DNA from: Pseudomonadota bacterium
Lineage (GTDB): Bacteria > Pseudomonadota > Gammaproteobacteria > Xanthomonadales > Rhodanobacteraceae
DNA: 13,657 nt
Assembly: GCA_018241165.1 (NCBI GenBank)
Contig: JAFEEK010000441.1
Location: 1-13,657 of the forward strand
Direction of reading: 5' to 3'
In this document: positions 1-6,625 of the stretch, piece by piece
Numbering within the stretch: position 1 is the stretch's first letter
Layout of the letters: the number at the start of each line of letters is the position of its first letter
Position numbers and translations under genes: made by a program
The notes under the pieces: model-generated
Databases searched by the model: none
What the model was told of the DNA's origin: nothing
Seen by the model: the letters and a program-made list of their open reading frames with translations, nothing else

Positions 1-168
1 GGCGAGTTGAAGATTCTCGAACTGCGCCAGCTCGCCGAGAAGGAACTCGGCGCGAAATTCGACATCCGCAAGTTCCACGACGCGGTGCTGGAAACCGGCT
101 CAGTGCCGCTGCCGGTGCTGGAGGATCACATCAAGGCGTTTATCGCCGGGCAGAAGAAAGCCTCATAA
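1..168 (+). CDS. C-terminal end of a DUF885-family protein (partial, 5' end outside window)
   Basis: An open frame from the first base of the window runs to a TAA at 166-168 and encodes 55 residues. The readable peptide begins GELKILELRQLAEKELG and continues through KFDIRKFHDAVLETGSVPLP to a lysine-rich end. This matches what I know of the C-terminus of DUF885 proteins, large (about 600 aa) and often secreted predicted metallopeptidase-like proteins, where a K-I-x-E-L-R helix is followed by F-H-D-x-V-L-x-x-G-x-x-P-L. The catalytic part lies upstream and cannot be checked. It is in the same direction as the ABC operon but separated by 69 bases, so it probably ends its own transcription unit. 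The family call rests on this short tail only. Confidence 0.6.
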   Translation, partial: GELKILELRQLAEKELGAKFDIRKFHDAVLETGSVPLPVLEDHIKAFIAGQKKAS

Positions 169-237
169 GCGGCGCTTGGAACGTTTGCGCCGGGAACAGG
201 TCAAGCTAGACTTCGCGCCTCGCTGCCCGGATCAGGC
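169..237 (+). promoter_or_regulatory. Short intergenic region with a candidate promoter for the ABC operon
   Basis: The 69-bp gap holds a possible -10 element TAGACT at 207-212 and a weak -35-like TTTGCG at 184-189, 17 bp upstream. The -10 is followed by TCGCG, the same context as the better -10 TATACT at 5295-5300, which makes it slightly more credible. A 6-bp inverted repeat (CGGCGC at 170-175, GCGCCG at 187-192) has no T-run and is not a convincing terminator. Upstream of the ATG at 238 only a weak purine stretch (GGATCAGG) is seen as ribosome-binding site. Confidence 0.3.
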
Positions 238-912
238 ATGGTTCAATTGCAAGGCATCACCCGCCGCTATCGCGTCGGCGGACAAAACGTCGACGCGCTG
301 GCCGGGATCGATCTCGCGGTGCCTGCGGGCCAGTTCGTCGCCATCGTCGGGCCGTCCGGCTCGGGCAAGTCGACGCTGCTCAACATCCTGGGTTGTCTCG
401 ACCGGCCGACCGCGGGCAGTTACGAACTCGACGGAACCGATGTTTCCACGTTCGACGACGAACGCGCCAGCGATTTCCGCAATCGCCGCATCGGCTTCGT
501 GTTCCAGTCGTTCCATCTGTTGCCACGCCTGAGCGTGCTGGAAAATGTGTTGTTGCCGCGCCGGTTCCTGCGCGAAGCGGCGCCGGACATCGAGAACCGC
601 GCGCACGCCCTGCTCGATCGCATCGGTCTTGGCCAGCGCAAGAATCACCGGCCCGAACAACTCTCCGGCGGCCAGATGCAGCGCGTGGCGATCGCGCGTG
701 CGTTGCTGATGCAACCGGCCCTGCTGCTCGCCGACGAGCCGACCGGCAACCTGGATTCGCGCAGTGCCGCCGATGTGCTGGGCATGATCGACGAGGTGCA
801 TGCGCAGGGCCAGACCGTGATCCTGGTGACGCACGATCACGAAGTGGCGGCGCGCGCACAGCGACGCGTGCAGGTGCGCGACGGGAAGATCGAACATGAT
901 GACGCGAAGTAG
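238..912 (+). CDS. ABC transporter ATP-binding protein, MacB/LolD type
   Basis: This 224-aa cytoplasmic ATPase would power the permease encoded at 4017-5264. All nucleotide-binding motifs are present in order: Walker [10 protein letters not shown] (residues 38-46), Q-loop Gln90 in [10 protein letters not shown], signature LSGGQ (142-146), Walker B ALLLADE (161-167) followed by PTGNLD, and the switch His199 in VTHDH. The FQSFHLLP and PTGNLD wording is typical of the MacB/LolD/FtsE (type VII) branch. The length fits a stand-alone ATPase domain, so unlike E. coli MacB the ATPase and permease are separate polypeptides. The ATG at 238 gives a normal family N-terminus. The 3' end overlaps the next gene by 17 nt, implying co-translation. 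The substrate cannot be read from the sequence. LolD is unlikely because no LolC/E neighbour is present and the operon carries adaptor genes. Confidence 0.93.
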   Translation: MVQLQGITRRYRVGGQNVDALAGIDLAVPAGQFVAIVGPSGSGKSTLLNILGCLDRPTAGSYELDGTDVSTFDDERASDFRNRRIGFVFQSFHLLPRLSVLENVLLPRRFLREAAPDIENRAHALLDRIGLGQRKNHRPEQLSGGQMQRVAIARALLMQPALLLADEPTGNLDSRSAADVLGMIDEVHAQGQTVILVTHDHEVAARAQRRVQVRDGKIEHDDAK

Positions 913-2800
913 ATTCCTCGCGGCATTGTTGCTTGCGCTGCCCGTGCCCGCGCTGGCCGTGGTATTCGCCGGCGAAGTGCGCTCCGACGGCTCGCAGCCC
1001 GTGTTCGTGCCGCCGTCGGATTCTTCGCCGGTGGTGCTGCGCTATTACCTTGCCGACGGCAGCCGCGTGAAGAAGGGCGAGGCGCTGCTGCGTATCGACG
1101 CCGGCGCCGCTGCGCAGCAAGTCACGACGCTGGAATCCCAGCTCGCGCAGGCGCGCGCGCGCGTGGACAAGGAAGTCGCACAACTCAAACTCAAGGCCGT
1201 CGAGGCCGATGCCGCGCTGGTCGATGCACAGGCAGCGCTGGCTACCGCCAAAGTCGACGCGGCACTGCCCAAGCAACTCGTCGCGGCCCTGGATTACGAC
1301 CGCTACCAGGCCGAGCTCGAACGCAGCGACCGCGATCTTGCGCTCAAGCAACGGCAGCTGGCGGATGCGCAGGCGGCGGTGACGCGGCGCGAGCACGACG
1401 GCAAGCTCGAAGTCGGCAAGCTCGAACTGCAGCGCAGTTACTACAAGACCCAGACCGAAACGGCGAGCGTCGCCGCCGACCGCGATGGCGTGCTTGTGCA
1501 CGGCTTCAACAACTTTGGCTACTTCGGTGGCGGCGGTCGCTACGAGGAAGGCTCGACCGCGCAGCCGGGTTGGCAGGTAGGCGAAGTCGTCAACGGTGGC
1601 GCGATGAGCACGCGCGCCTGGGTGTTGGCGCCGGATCGCGGCGCACTCAAGGATGGGCAAAAGGTTTGCCTGGCCTTTGACGCGCTGCCCGGCCGCCACA
1701 TCGAAGGCGCGATCCGGACGATTTCCGGCGCACCGGAAGCGCATGCGGCCTGGGGCGACGGCAGTTATTTCACGGTGGACATCGCCATGCCCGGCGCGCA
1801 AGCGTTGCCGCTGCTGCCCGGCATGAGCGTGCGCGCCGAAACCGATGTGGACGAAAACTGCGTCACTTCATCTGCCGTACACGCCGATGCGGCGCCGGTG
1901 AAGATGACCGGCGAAGTCTATCCGCGGCAAAGCGTCGCGATCATGCCGCCGCACGTCGAGGACCTGTGGCAGATGACGGTCACGCAGATGGCCGCGGATG
2001 GACAAACCGTGAAGAAAGGCGAACCGCTGGTAACTTTCGACGGCGGCGATCTGGCCAAGAATCTCGCCGCCAGGCAAAGCGAGCTCAAGGAGAAGGAACG
2101 GCAACAGGACAAATTGCGCCTGGAACTGGCGGTCAAGGCGCGTGAAGAGGAATTGGCCGTGGCACAGGCCACGGCGGATGCGACCAAGGCACAGCGCAAG
2201 GCCGGCCGGCCGGCCGACTATGTGCCGGGCGTGGAATACAAGAAATTGCTGATCGACCGCGAGAAGGCGCAGCGGCACGAAAAACTGAGTACCGAACATG
2301 CCAGCGCTGCTGCCGCTGAACGCGCTGCCGAACAGCGCGAAGCCGATGCCGACGTGGCGCGGCTGAAGGCCGATGTCGACCGCCTGCAAACCTCGCTCGC
2401 GGGCCTGACCGTGATGGCGCCGCGCGATGGCATTTTCCAGCATGCCATGGCGTGGAATGGCCAACGCATCGACGTCGGCACCCAGGTCTGGCGCGGCCAA
2501 TCGGTCGGCAGCATTCCTGACCTGGCCACGCTCGCCGTGCGCGCCAGCCTGCCCGAGCGCGACTACACCCGCGTTGCCCGCGGCGCAGCCGTGCGCATCC
2601 TGATCGACGGTGGCGCGGGGCAGACCCTGAGCGGCCATGTCGCGAGCATCGGTCTGGGCGTGCACAGCAAGTCGCGGGTGGAGCCGGTTCCGGTGATTGA
2701 TCTGGATATCGACCTCGACAAGGCCGCGGCATCGATCAAACCCGGCCAGCCGGTACGGGTTGAAATTGTGGAAAATGCACAAAAAGGGAAATCGGCATGA
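896..2800 (+). CDS. Tandem (double-module) HlyD/MacA-like periplasmic adaptor protein
   Basis: This 634-aa exported protein has two complete membrane-fusion modules in a row. A signal peptide (residues 1-21, ending PALA) is followed by module 1: barrel-sandwich half with GEV and ADGSRVKKGEALLRID (27-68), helical hairpin (about 72-190), return half DRDGVLVHG (196-203), a Gly/aromatic-rich insert (204-226) and a beta-barrel to about 320. Module 2 repeats the plan: GEVYPRQ (339-345), ADGQTVKKGEPLVTFD (367-382), charged coiled coil (about 385-503), APRDGIF (508-514), beta-barrel (about 540-627). MacA/HlyD adaptors normally carry one such module in 350-450 aa, so this looks like an internal duplication and fusion. 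There is no lipobox. Two cysteines (258, 322) are visible. ATG at 896 is chosen, with GGGAAG at 883-888 upstream; ATG at 899 is equally possible. It overlaps the ATPase gene by 17 nt and the next adaptor by 4 nt (ATGA). Presumed role: periplasmic shaft of a MacAB-like ABC exporter. Confidence 0.85.
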   Translation: MMTRSRFLAALLLALPVPALAVVFAGEVRSDGSQPVFVPPSDSSPVVLRYYLADGSRVKKGEALLRIDAGAAAQQVTTLESQLAQARARVDKEVAQLKLKAVEADAALVDAQAALATAKVDAALPKQLVAALDYDRYQAELERSDRDLALKQRQLADAQAAVTRREHDGKLEVGKLELQRSYYKTQTETASVAADRDGVLVHGFNNFGYFGGGGRYEEGSTAQPGWQVGEVVNGGAMSTRAWVLAPDRGALKDGQKVCLAFDALPGRHIEGAIRTISGAPEAHAAWGDGSYFTVDIAMPGAQALPLLPGMSVRAETDVDENCVTSSAVHADAAPVKMTGEVYPRQSVAIMPPHVEDLWQMTVTQMAADGQTVKKGEPLVTFDGGDLAKNLAARQSELKEKERQQDKLRLELAVKAREEELAVAQATADATKAQRKAGRPADYVPGVEYKKLLIDREKAQRHEKLSTEHASAAAAERAAEQREADADVARLKADVDRLQTSLAGLTVMAPRDGIFQHAMAWNGQRIDVGTQVWRGQSVGSIPDLATLAVRASLPERDYTRVARGAAVRILIDGGAGQTLSGHVASIGLGVHSKSRVEPVPVIDLDIDLDKAAASIKPGQPVRVEIVENAQKGKSA

Positions 2801-4020
2801 CGCGCCGCGGAATGGCCATCGCCTGCGCGGCCCTGCTCGTCGGCTGTTCGCACCCGGCCGATCCGCCGGTGCTGGAAACGGTAGCGGCAGCACCGGTGAC
2901 GCTTGATATCGCGGCGCGTGGCGAGCTGAAATCCGCAGCCGCCGCGCCGTTGCAGGTGCCCGGCCCGCAGTGGGCGCAGCGCCAGCTCGTGTGGTCGGTG
3001 GCCGATGGCAGTTGGGTGAAGAAAGACGAACTCGTCGCGCGCTTCGTCGCCCCGCAGAGCAAGCTGCAATTGTCCGATGCCTTGCTCGATCTGGAACGCA
3101 ACACGCTGGCGCTGGCCGGCAAGCAGCAGGAACTGGACGTCAACCGCGACAAGCTCGGCGTCGACATCGCCCAGGTCGACGGCGAGCTTGCGATCGCACA
3201 CCGCTATGCGAATGCCGGCGAACTGGCGCTCGCTCGCGACAAGATCCTGGATGCGGTGCAGGACGAACACTTTCTCGGCGTCAAGCAAGGCGTGCTCGGC
3301 TGGCAACAGCGCACTGCGAGCGAACGCGGCAAGGCCGAGGTTGCCCTGCTCGACGCGCAGCGCGCAACGAACCAGGTCACCGCCGATCAGCGCCGTGCGG
3401 ACCTGAGCGCGCTGGAAATCCACGCGCCGCACGATGGCATGCTGTTGCTGAAAGCGGACTGGAGCGGCGAAAAGCCGCGCGTGGGATCGGTAATGTGGGC
3501 CGGCAACGCATTCGCGACGATCCCGGACACGGCGCAGATGGAAGTGGAATTGCAGTTGCCGCAGATCCAGTCCGAAGGCATCAAACCCGGGCTTGCGGTG
3601 GAGTTGTCCCCGGTGGGCGCACCGGATCAGAAGGTCGAATCGAAAATCTCGTGGGTCGCCGCCGCGGCTGCACCGCGCGGCCGCGAATCGCCGGTGAAAT
3701 ATCTGGCATTCAAGGCGTCGATGCCGGCACAAGCAATGGCGCGCTACCACTGGGCGCCGGGACAGCAGTTCGAGGCGCGCGTGATCCTGTTGCGCTCGGA
3801 CAAGGCGATCACGGTGCCGAACATCGCGGTGCGCAGCCAGGGCGGCAACGCACAGGTGAGCGTGATGACCGGCGCTCGCGCGGTCGAGCGCACGGTGCAA
3901 CTGGGCGTGCGCGGACCGAGCCGTTCGCAGGTATTGAGCGGTCTGACGCCCGGCGACCGCCTCGTGTTGCTTGCCGCCGAAGCCGTTCCCGCTGCCCTGC
4001 CGGCGCGAGGCGCGCAATGA
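2797..4020 (+). CDS. MacA-like periplasmic adaptor lipoprotein (single module)
   Basis: This 407-aa adaptor has a lipoprotein signal peptide: basic start, short hydrophobic stretch and lipobox LVGC with Cys17. Ser follows the cysteine, so there is no Asp+2 inner-membrane retention signal by the E. coli rule. The module reads RGEL (41-44), VADGSWVKKDELVARF (68-83), helical hairpin (about 88-205), APHDGML (210-216), beta-barrel (about 245-335) and a membrane-proximal region (about 336-395, with ITVPNIAV and LTPGDRLVLL). The ADG-x-x-VKK stretch is also found in both halves of the preceding 634-aa adaptor, so the operon encodes three related modules. Only this protein shows a clear membrane-proximal C-terminal domain, so it may be the subunit that contacts the permease. 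Start ATG 2797 overlaps the upstream stop (ATGA), and its own end overlaps the permease start in the same way. Confidence 0.88.
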   Translation: MTRRGMAIACAALLVGCSHPADPPVLETVAAAPVTLDIAARGELKSAAAAPLQVPGPQWAQRQLVWSVADGSWVKKDELVARFVAPQSKLQLSDALLDLERNTLALAGKQQELDVNRDKLGVDIAQVDGELAIAHRYANAGELALARDKILDAVQDEHFLGVKQGVLGWQQRTASERGKAEVALLDAQRATNQVTADQRRADLSALEIHAPHDGMLLLKADWSGEKPRVGSVMWAGNAFATIPDTAQMEVELQLPQIQSEGIKPGLAVELSPVGAPDQKVESKISWVAAAAAPRGRESPVKYLAFKASMPAQAMARYHWAPGQQFEARVILLRSDKAITVPNIAVRSQGGNAQVSVMTGARAVERTVQLGVRGPSRSQVLSGLTPGDRLVLLAAEAVPAALPARGAQ

Positions 4021-5264
4021 GTGCGGCAATGATGATCCCGACCGTCTGGCGCGAGGCCATCGCCGAACTGTGGCGGCATCGTTTGCGCACTTCGCTGACC
4101 TTGCTTGGCCTGGTCTTTGGCGTCGGCGCGATCGTGGCCATGCTTGGCGTCGGCGAAGGCAGTCGGCGCGCGGCGCTGCGTCTCGTCGAAAGCCTGGGTT
4201 TGCACAACCTCATCGTCGAACGCGTGGAACTGGATCAGGACACGCTCAAGGAAAACCGCGCGCGCAGCTTGGGACTTACGCTTGCCGATGCTCACGCCGC
4301 GGCGGCGGTGGTGCCCGGGGCAACGGGTTTTGCCGCGGAAAAGCGCATCCGCACCGATCGCGTGTTCGGCGATGCGGGAACGAGCGACGCGCAGGCCAGC
4401 GGCGTCAGTCCCGAGTGGTTCGCATTGGCATCCTTGCGCATCGCGCAGGGCCGCGCGATTGCCCAGCCCGACGACGCTGCGCTGGCGGCGGTCGCCGTGC
4501 TGGGATCGCAGGCCGCGCACGATCTTTTTCCCGACGCCAGCGCAGTCGGAAAACTCGTCAAGGTCAACCAGACCTGGCTGCGCGTCGTCGGTGTGCTTGC
4601 CGACCGCGACCTTGGCCAGGACAAGTTCGAGGGCGTCGCGCTTGGCGGCGAGAGCAACCGCGTGTTCGTGCCCTTGGCCAGCGCCCGAGCCCGTTTTCGC
4701 TTCCAGCCGCTGGAAGACGAGATCGACCGTTTTACCTTGAGCGTGGCGAATCCGGATCGCCTGGCCGACGCCGCGCGCGTACTCGGCGCGGTGATGACGC
4801 AACGCCACGGCGGCGTGACCGACTACCGCGTGATCGTGCCGCAGCAGTTGTATCGCCAGCATCAGCAGACGCAGCGGATTTTCAGCATCGTCATGGGCGC
4901 GATCGCCGGCGTCAGCCTGCTGGTCGGCGGCATCGGCATCATGAACATCATGCTTGCCAATGTCCTGGAACGCCGGCGCGAAATCGGACTGCTGCGCGCG
5001 CTTGGCGCGCGCCGGCGCGATATCGTCGAGCGCTTCCTGCGCGAGGCGGCCGTGATCTGCGCGGCCGGCACGCTCGCCGGCGTCGTTTTCGGCGCGCTGC
5101 TCGCCTACGCGATCGCCGCGTTTGCCGGCTGGCAGGTGGCGTGGTCGCCGTTGTTGATCCTGCTCTCGACCGGCGCTTGCGCGGCCATCGGCATGGCCTT
5201 CGCGGTGTATCCGGCAAGGCAGGCGGCAGCGCTGGATCCGATCGCCGCCATTCGCGCGGAATAA
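4017..5264 (+). CDS. MacB/FtsX-family ABC transporter permease
   Basis: This 415-aa inner-membrane permease has type VII ABC topology: a cytoplasmic N-terminal helix (WREAIAELWRHRLRTSLT), TM1 (about 26-45, LLGLVFGVGAIVAMLGVGEG), a periplasmic domain of about 240 residues (MacB_PCD-like), then TM2 (288-314), TM3 (343-368) and TM4 (376-398). Between TM2 and TM3 lies the coupling segment ERRREIGLLRALGAR (318-332), which in this family contacts the ATPase. The C-terminus YPARQAAALDPIAAIRAE is the usual family ending. Start ATG 4017 overlaps the upstream stop by 4 nt and gives the standard N-terminus; ATGs at 4029 and 4032 are alternatives. With the separate ATPase at 238 it should form the MacB-like motor, which works by mechanotransmission and does not move substrate through the membrane. 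LolC/E is a structural relative but does not fit the adaptor-rich context. Confidence 0.92.
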   Translation: MSAAMMIPTVWREAIAELWRHRLRTSLTLLGLVFGVGAIVAMLGVGEGSRRAALRLVESLGLHNLIVERVELDQDTLKENRARSLGLTLADAHAAAAVVPGATGFAAEKRIRTDRVFGDAGTSDAQASGVSPEWFALASLRIAQGRAIAQPDDAALAAVAVLGSQAAHDLFPDASAVGKLVKVNQTWLRVVGVLADRDLGQDKFEGVALGGESNRVFVPLASARARFRFQPLEDEIDRFTLSVANPDRLADAARVLGAVMTQRHGGVTDYRVIVPQQLYRQHQQTQRIFSIVMGAIAGVSLLVGGIGIMNIMLANVLERRREIGLLRALGARRRDIVERFLREAAVICAAGTLAGVVFGALLAYAIAAFAGWQVAWSPLLILLSTGACAAIGMAFAVYPARQAAALDPIAAIRAE

Positions 5265-5271
5265 AACGTGC

Positions 5272-5300
5272 TTTAAGGATTGGCGGCGGCCCGTTATACT
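5272..5300 (+). promoter_or_regulatory. Candidate sigma-70 promoter for the cytochrome c gene
   Basis: A good -10 hexamer TATACT lies at 5295-5300. Seventeen bases upstream, 5272-5277 (TTTAAG) is a poor -35. The -10 is followed by TCGCGG, mirroring the -10 candidate at 207-212. Transcription would begin near 5307 and leave a leader of about 40 nt before the GTG start at 5346. It is the only obvious promoter-like site in the 81-bp gap after the permease gene, and would let the cytochrome gene be expressed separately from the ABC operon. Confidence 0.45.
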
Positions 5301-5345
5301 TCGCGGCCATTATCCGGCCCGTGCGGCCGCATCGGGACAAGCATC

Positions 5346-5885
5346 GTGAGCGATACCGTCAGTAGCACAGACAAGGTTTTCCTTCGCCATTTCTCGATGG
5401 TGATCGGCTTTCTCGCGCTGGTCATGATCGGCCTGATCCTGCTGGCCATGCACATCTACAACAATCATCCGGCGCCGCCGCGCCCGGAAGCGCAGCAGGA
5501 AATCGCCGCGCGCATCGCGCCGGTCGCGGGTGTGTACGCGGGCGATACCGGCCGCGCCGCGCTGGTAGCGGCGCAGGACGCCGCGAAGAAAGCCGCCGAA
5601 TCGCAGGTCGCCTATGGCGGCACGCTCGACGGCAAGACCATCTTCGACAACCTGTGCACGACCTGCCATACCAATGCCGCCACCGGCGCACCGGATATCC
5701 ACGACAAGGCTGCCTGGGCGCCGCGCGTGGCGCAGGGTCTGGACACCCTGGTCAAGCATGCGATCGATGGCTATTCCGGCAAGGATGGCAAGGGCGCGCT
5801 GATGCCGGCCAAGGGCGGCAATCCGTCGCTGACGGATGCGCAGGTCAAGGCCACGGTTGAGTGGATGCTGACCCAAGTCAAGTGA
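5346..5885 (+). CDS. Membrane-anchored monohaem cytochrome c (cytochrome c5 family)
   Basis: This 179-aa protein starts at a GTG (5346) and reads MSDTVSSTDKVFLRHFSMV, an N-terminus I associate with c5-like cytochromes of Lysobacterales. One TM anchor spans about residues 16-37, followed by an Ala/Pro-rich linker. The haem domain begins near residue 90: attachment site CTTCH (Cys104, Cys107, His108) and the Met153 axial ligand in ALMPAKGGNPSLTDAQV. The frame is open upstream to 5280, but that extension crosses the putative promoter and lacks a good start, so GTG 5346 is preferred; the ribosome-binding site (GGGACA) is weak. Likely role: periplasm-facing electron carrier between quinol- or bc1-side donors and a terminal oxidase. 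The partner oxidase is not in the window. It is unlikely to be functionally tied to the upstream ABC operon. Confidence 0.88.
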   Translation: MSDTVSSTDKVFLRHFSMVIGFLALVMIGLILLAMHIYNNHPAPPRPEAQQEIAARIAPVAGVYAGDTGRAALVAAQDAAKKAAESQVAYGGTLDGKTIFDNLCTTCHTNAATGAPDIHDKAAWAPRVAQGLDTLVKHAIDGYSGKDGKGALMPAKGGNPSLTDAQVKATVEWMLTQVK

Positions 5886-5901
5886 CGGCAGGATGTCGTC
5901 T

Positions 5902-5936
5902 TCCCGTGCAGCACATGGATGTGCGATGACACGGGA
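5902..5936. repeat. REP-like nested palindrome between cytochrome and hydrolase genes
   Basis: Outer arms TCCCGTG (5902-5908) and CACGGGA (5930-5936) are perfect inverted repeats. Inside them GCACAT (5911-5916) and ATGTGC (5919-5924) form a second perfect inverted repeat separated by GG. No T-run follows, so it is not a standard intrinsic terminator. The sequence resembles short extragenic palindromic elements that are often multicopy in Lysobacterales genomes, but only one copy is visible here. It lies between the cytochrome stop and the TTG start at 5945, where it could stabilise the mRNA end or limit readthrough. Confidence 0.5.
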
Positions 5937-5944
5937 TCCAGCTC

Positions 5945-6625
5945 TTGAGTATTCCTGCCGCTCCCGCTGAATTCCCCGCTGCATCGACCAGCCTGATCCT
6001 TCCCGGCCCCGCCGGCGCGATCGAAGCCGCGGTCGACGTGCCGGTCGCAGCCGAAGCGCGAGCGGGCGTCGCCATCGTCTGCCATCCGCATCCGCAACAC
6101 GGCGGCACCATGCACAACAAGGTGGTGACCATGCTCGAGCGCAGTTTGCGCGAGTCGGGCCTGGCCACGGTGGTGTTCAATTTCCGTGGCGTCGGCGCCT
6201 CGCAAGGGACCTACGACGATGGCCGCGGCGAAACCGACGACCTGCTTGCCATTGCCGCGTGGGTGCAGCAAGCGCGGCCGCACGATGTGCTGTGGCTGGC
6301 GGGATTCTCCTTCGGCAGTTACGTTGCCGCGCGCGCCGCGCCGCACTTGCCGGTACGGCAGATGATATCCGTCGCGCCGCCGGTGTCGCGTTGGGACTTC
6401 GCGCAGCTGGCGCATCCGTTGTGTCCGTGGCTGGTGATCCAGGGCGAGGCCGACGAGGTCGTCGATCCGCAAGCGGTTTACGCCTGGGTTGCCGCGCAGG
6501 CCGAGTCGCCAACCCTGGTGCGCATGCCCGAAACGGGACACTTCTTCCATCGCCGCCTGATGGATTTGCGTGGCGCGGTCAAGAACGGCGTGCGCAACAA
6601 TCTTCCGCCGTTGCGCGCCGCATGA
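5945..6625 (+). CDS. Alpha/beta hydrolase (COG2945-like)
   Basis: This 226-aa cytoplasmic protein has the alpha/beta-hydrolase layout: LPGPAGAIEA strand (19-28), the characteristic HPHPQHGGTMHNK block (47-59), FNFRGVGASQG (78-88), the nucleophile elbow GFSFGS (120-125) with Ser122, a probable acid residue at Asp170 in QGEADEVVD, and His199 in ETGHFFH. The HPHP-x-x-GG-x-MHNK block and F-R-G-V-G-x-S-x-G are hallmarks of the short COG2945 hydrolases; the substrate is unknown. The only start compatible with a full N-terminus is TTG at 5945. The frame is closed upstream by TGA at 5927-5929, and no strong ribosome-binding site is seen. The stop overlaps the zapE start (ATGA), so the two are probably co-translated. 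No signal peptide is present. Confidence 0.85.
   Translation: MSIPAAPAEFPAASTSLILPGPAGAIEAAVDVPVAAEARAGVAIVCHPHPQHGGTMHNKVVTMLERSLRESGLATVVFNFRGVGASQGTYDDGRGETDDLLAIAAWVQQARPHDVLWLAGFSFGSYVAARAAPHLPVRQMISVAPPVSRWDFAQLAHPLCPWLVIQGEADEVVDPQAVYAWVAAQAESPTLVRMPETGHFFHRRLMDLRGAVKNGVRNNLPPLRAA

Noticed and set aside
170..192. Inverted repeat CGGCGC/GCGCCG as a terminator for the DUF885 gene
   Set aside because: Short stem, 11-nt loop and no T-run.
380..1801. A 473-codon open frame on the minus strand across the ABC ATPase and double-adaptor genes
   Set aside because: It lies antisense to genes with clear family motifs, is Arg/His/Ala-rich with no recognisable domain, and is expected from third-position GC bias in this GC-rich DNA.
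2563..4029. A 488-codon minus-strand open frame opposite the adaptor lipoprotein gene
   Set aside because: Same shadow composition and no domain; the plus-strand gene has a lipobox and adaptor motifs and fits the operon overlaps.
5280..5345. N-terminal extension of the cytochrome c by 22 residues from a TTG
   Set aside because: It crosses the -10-like TATACT and would put a non-conserved segment before the MSDTVSSTDKVF start; GTG at 5346 fits better.
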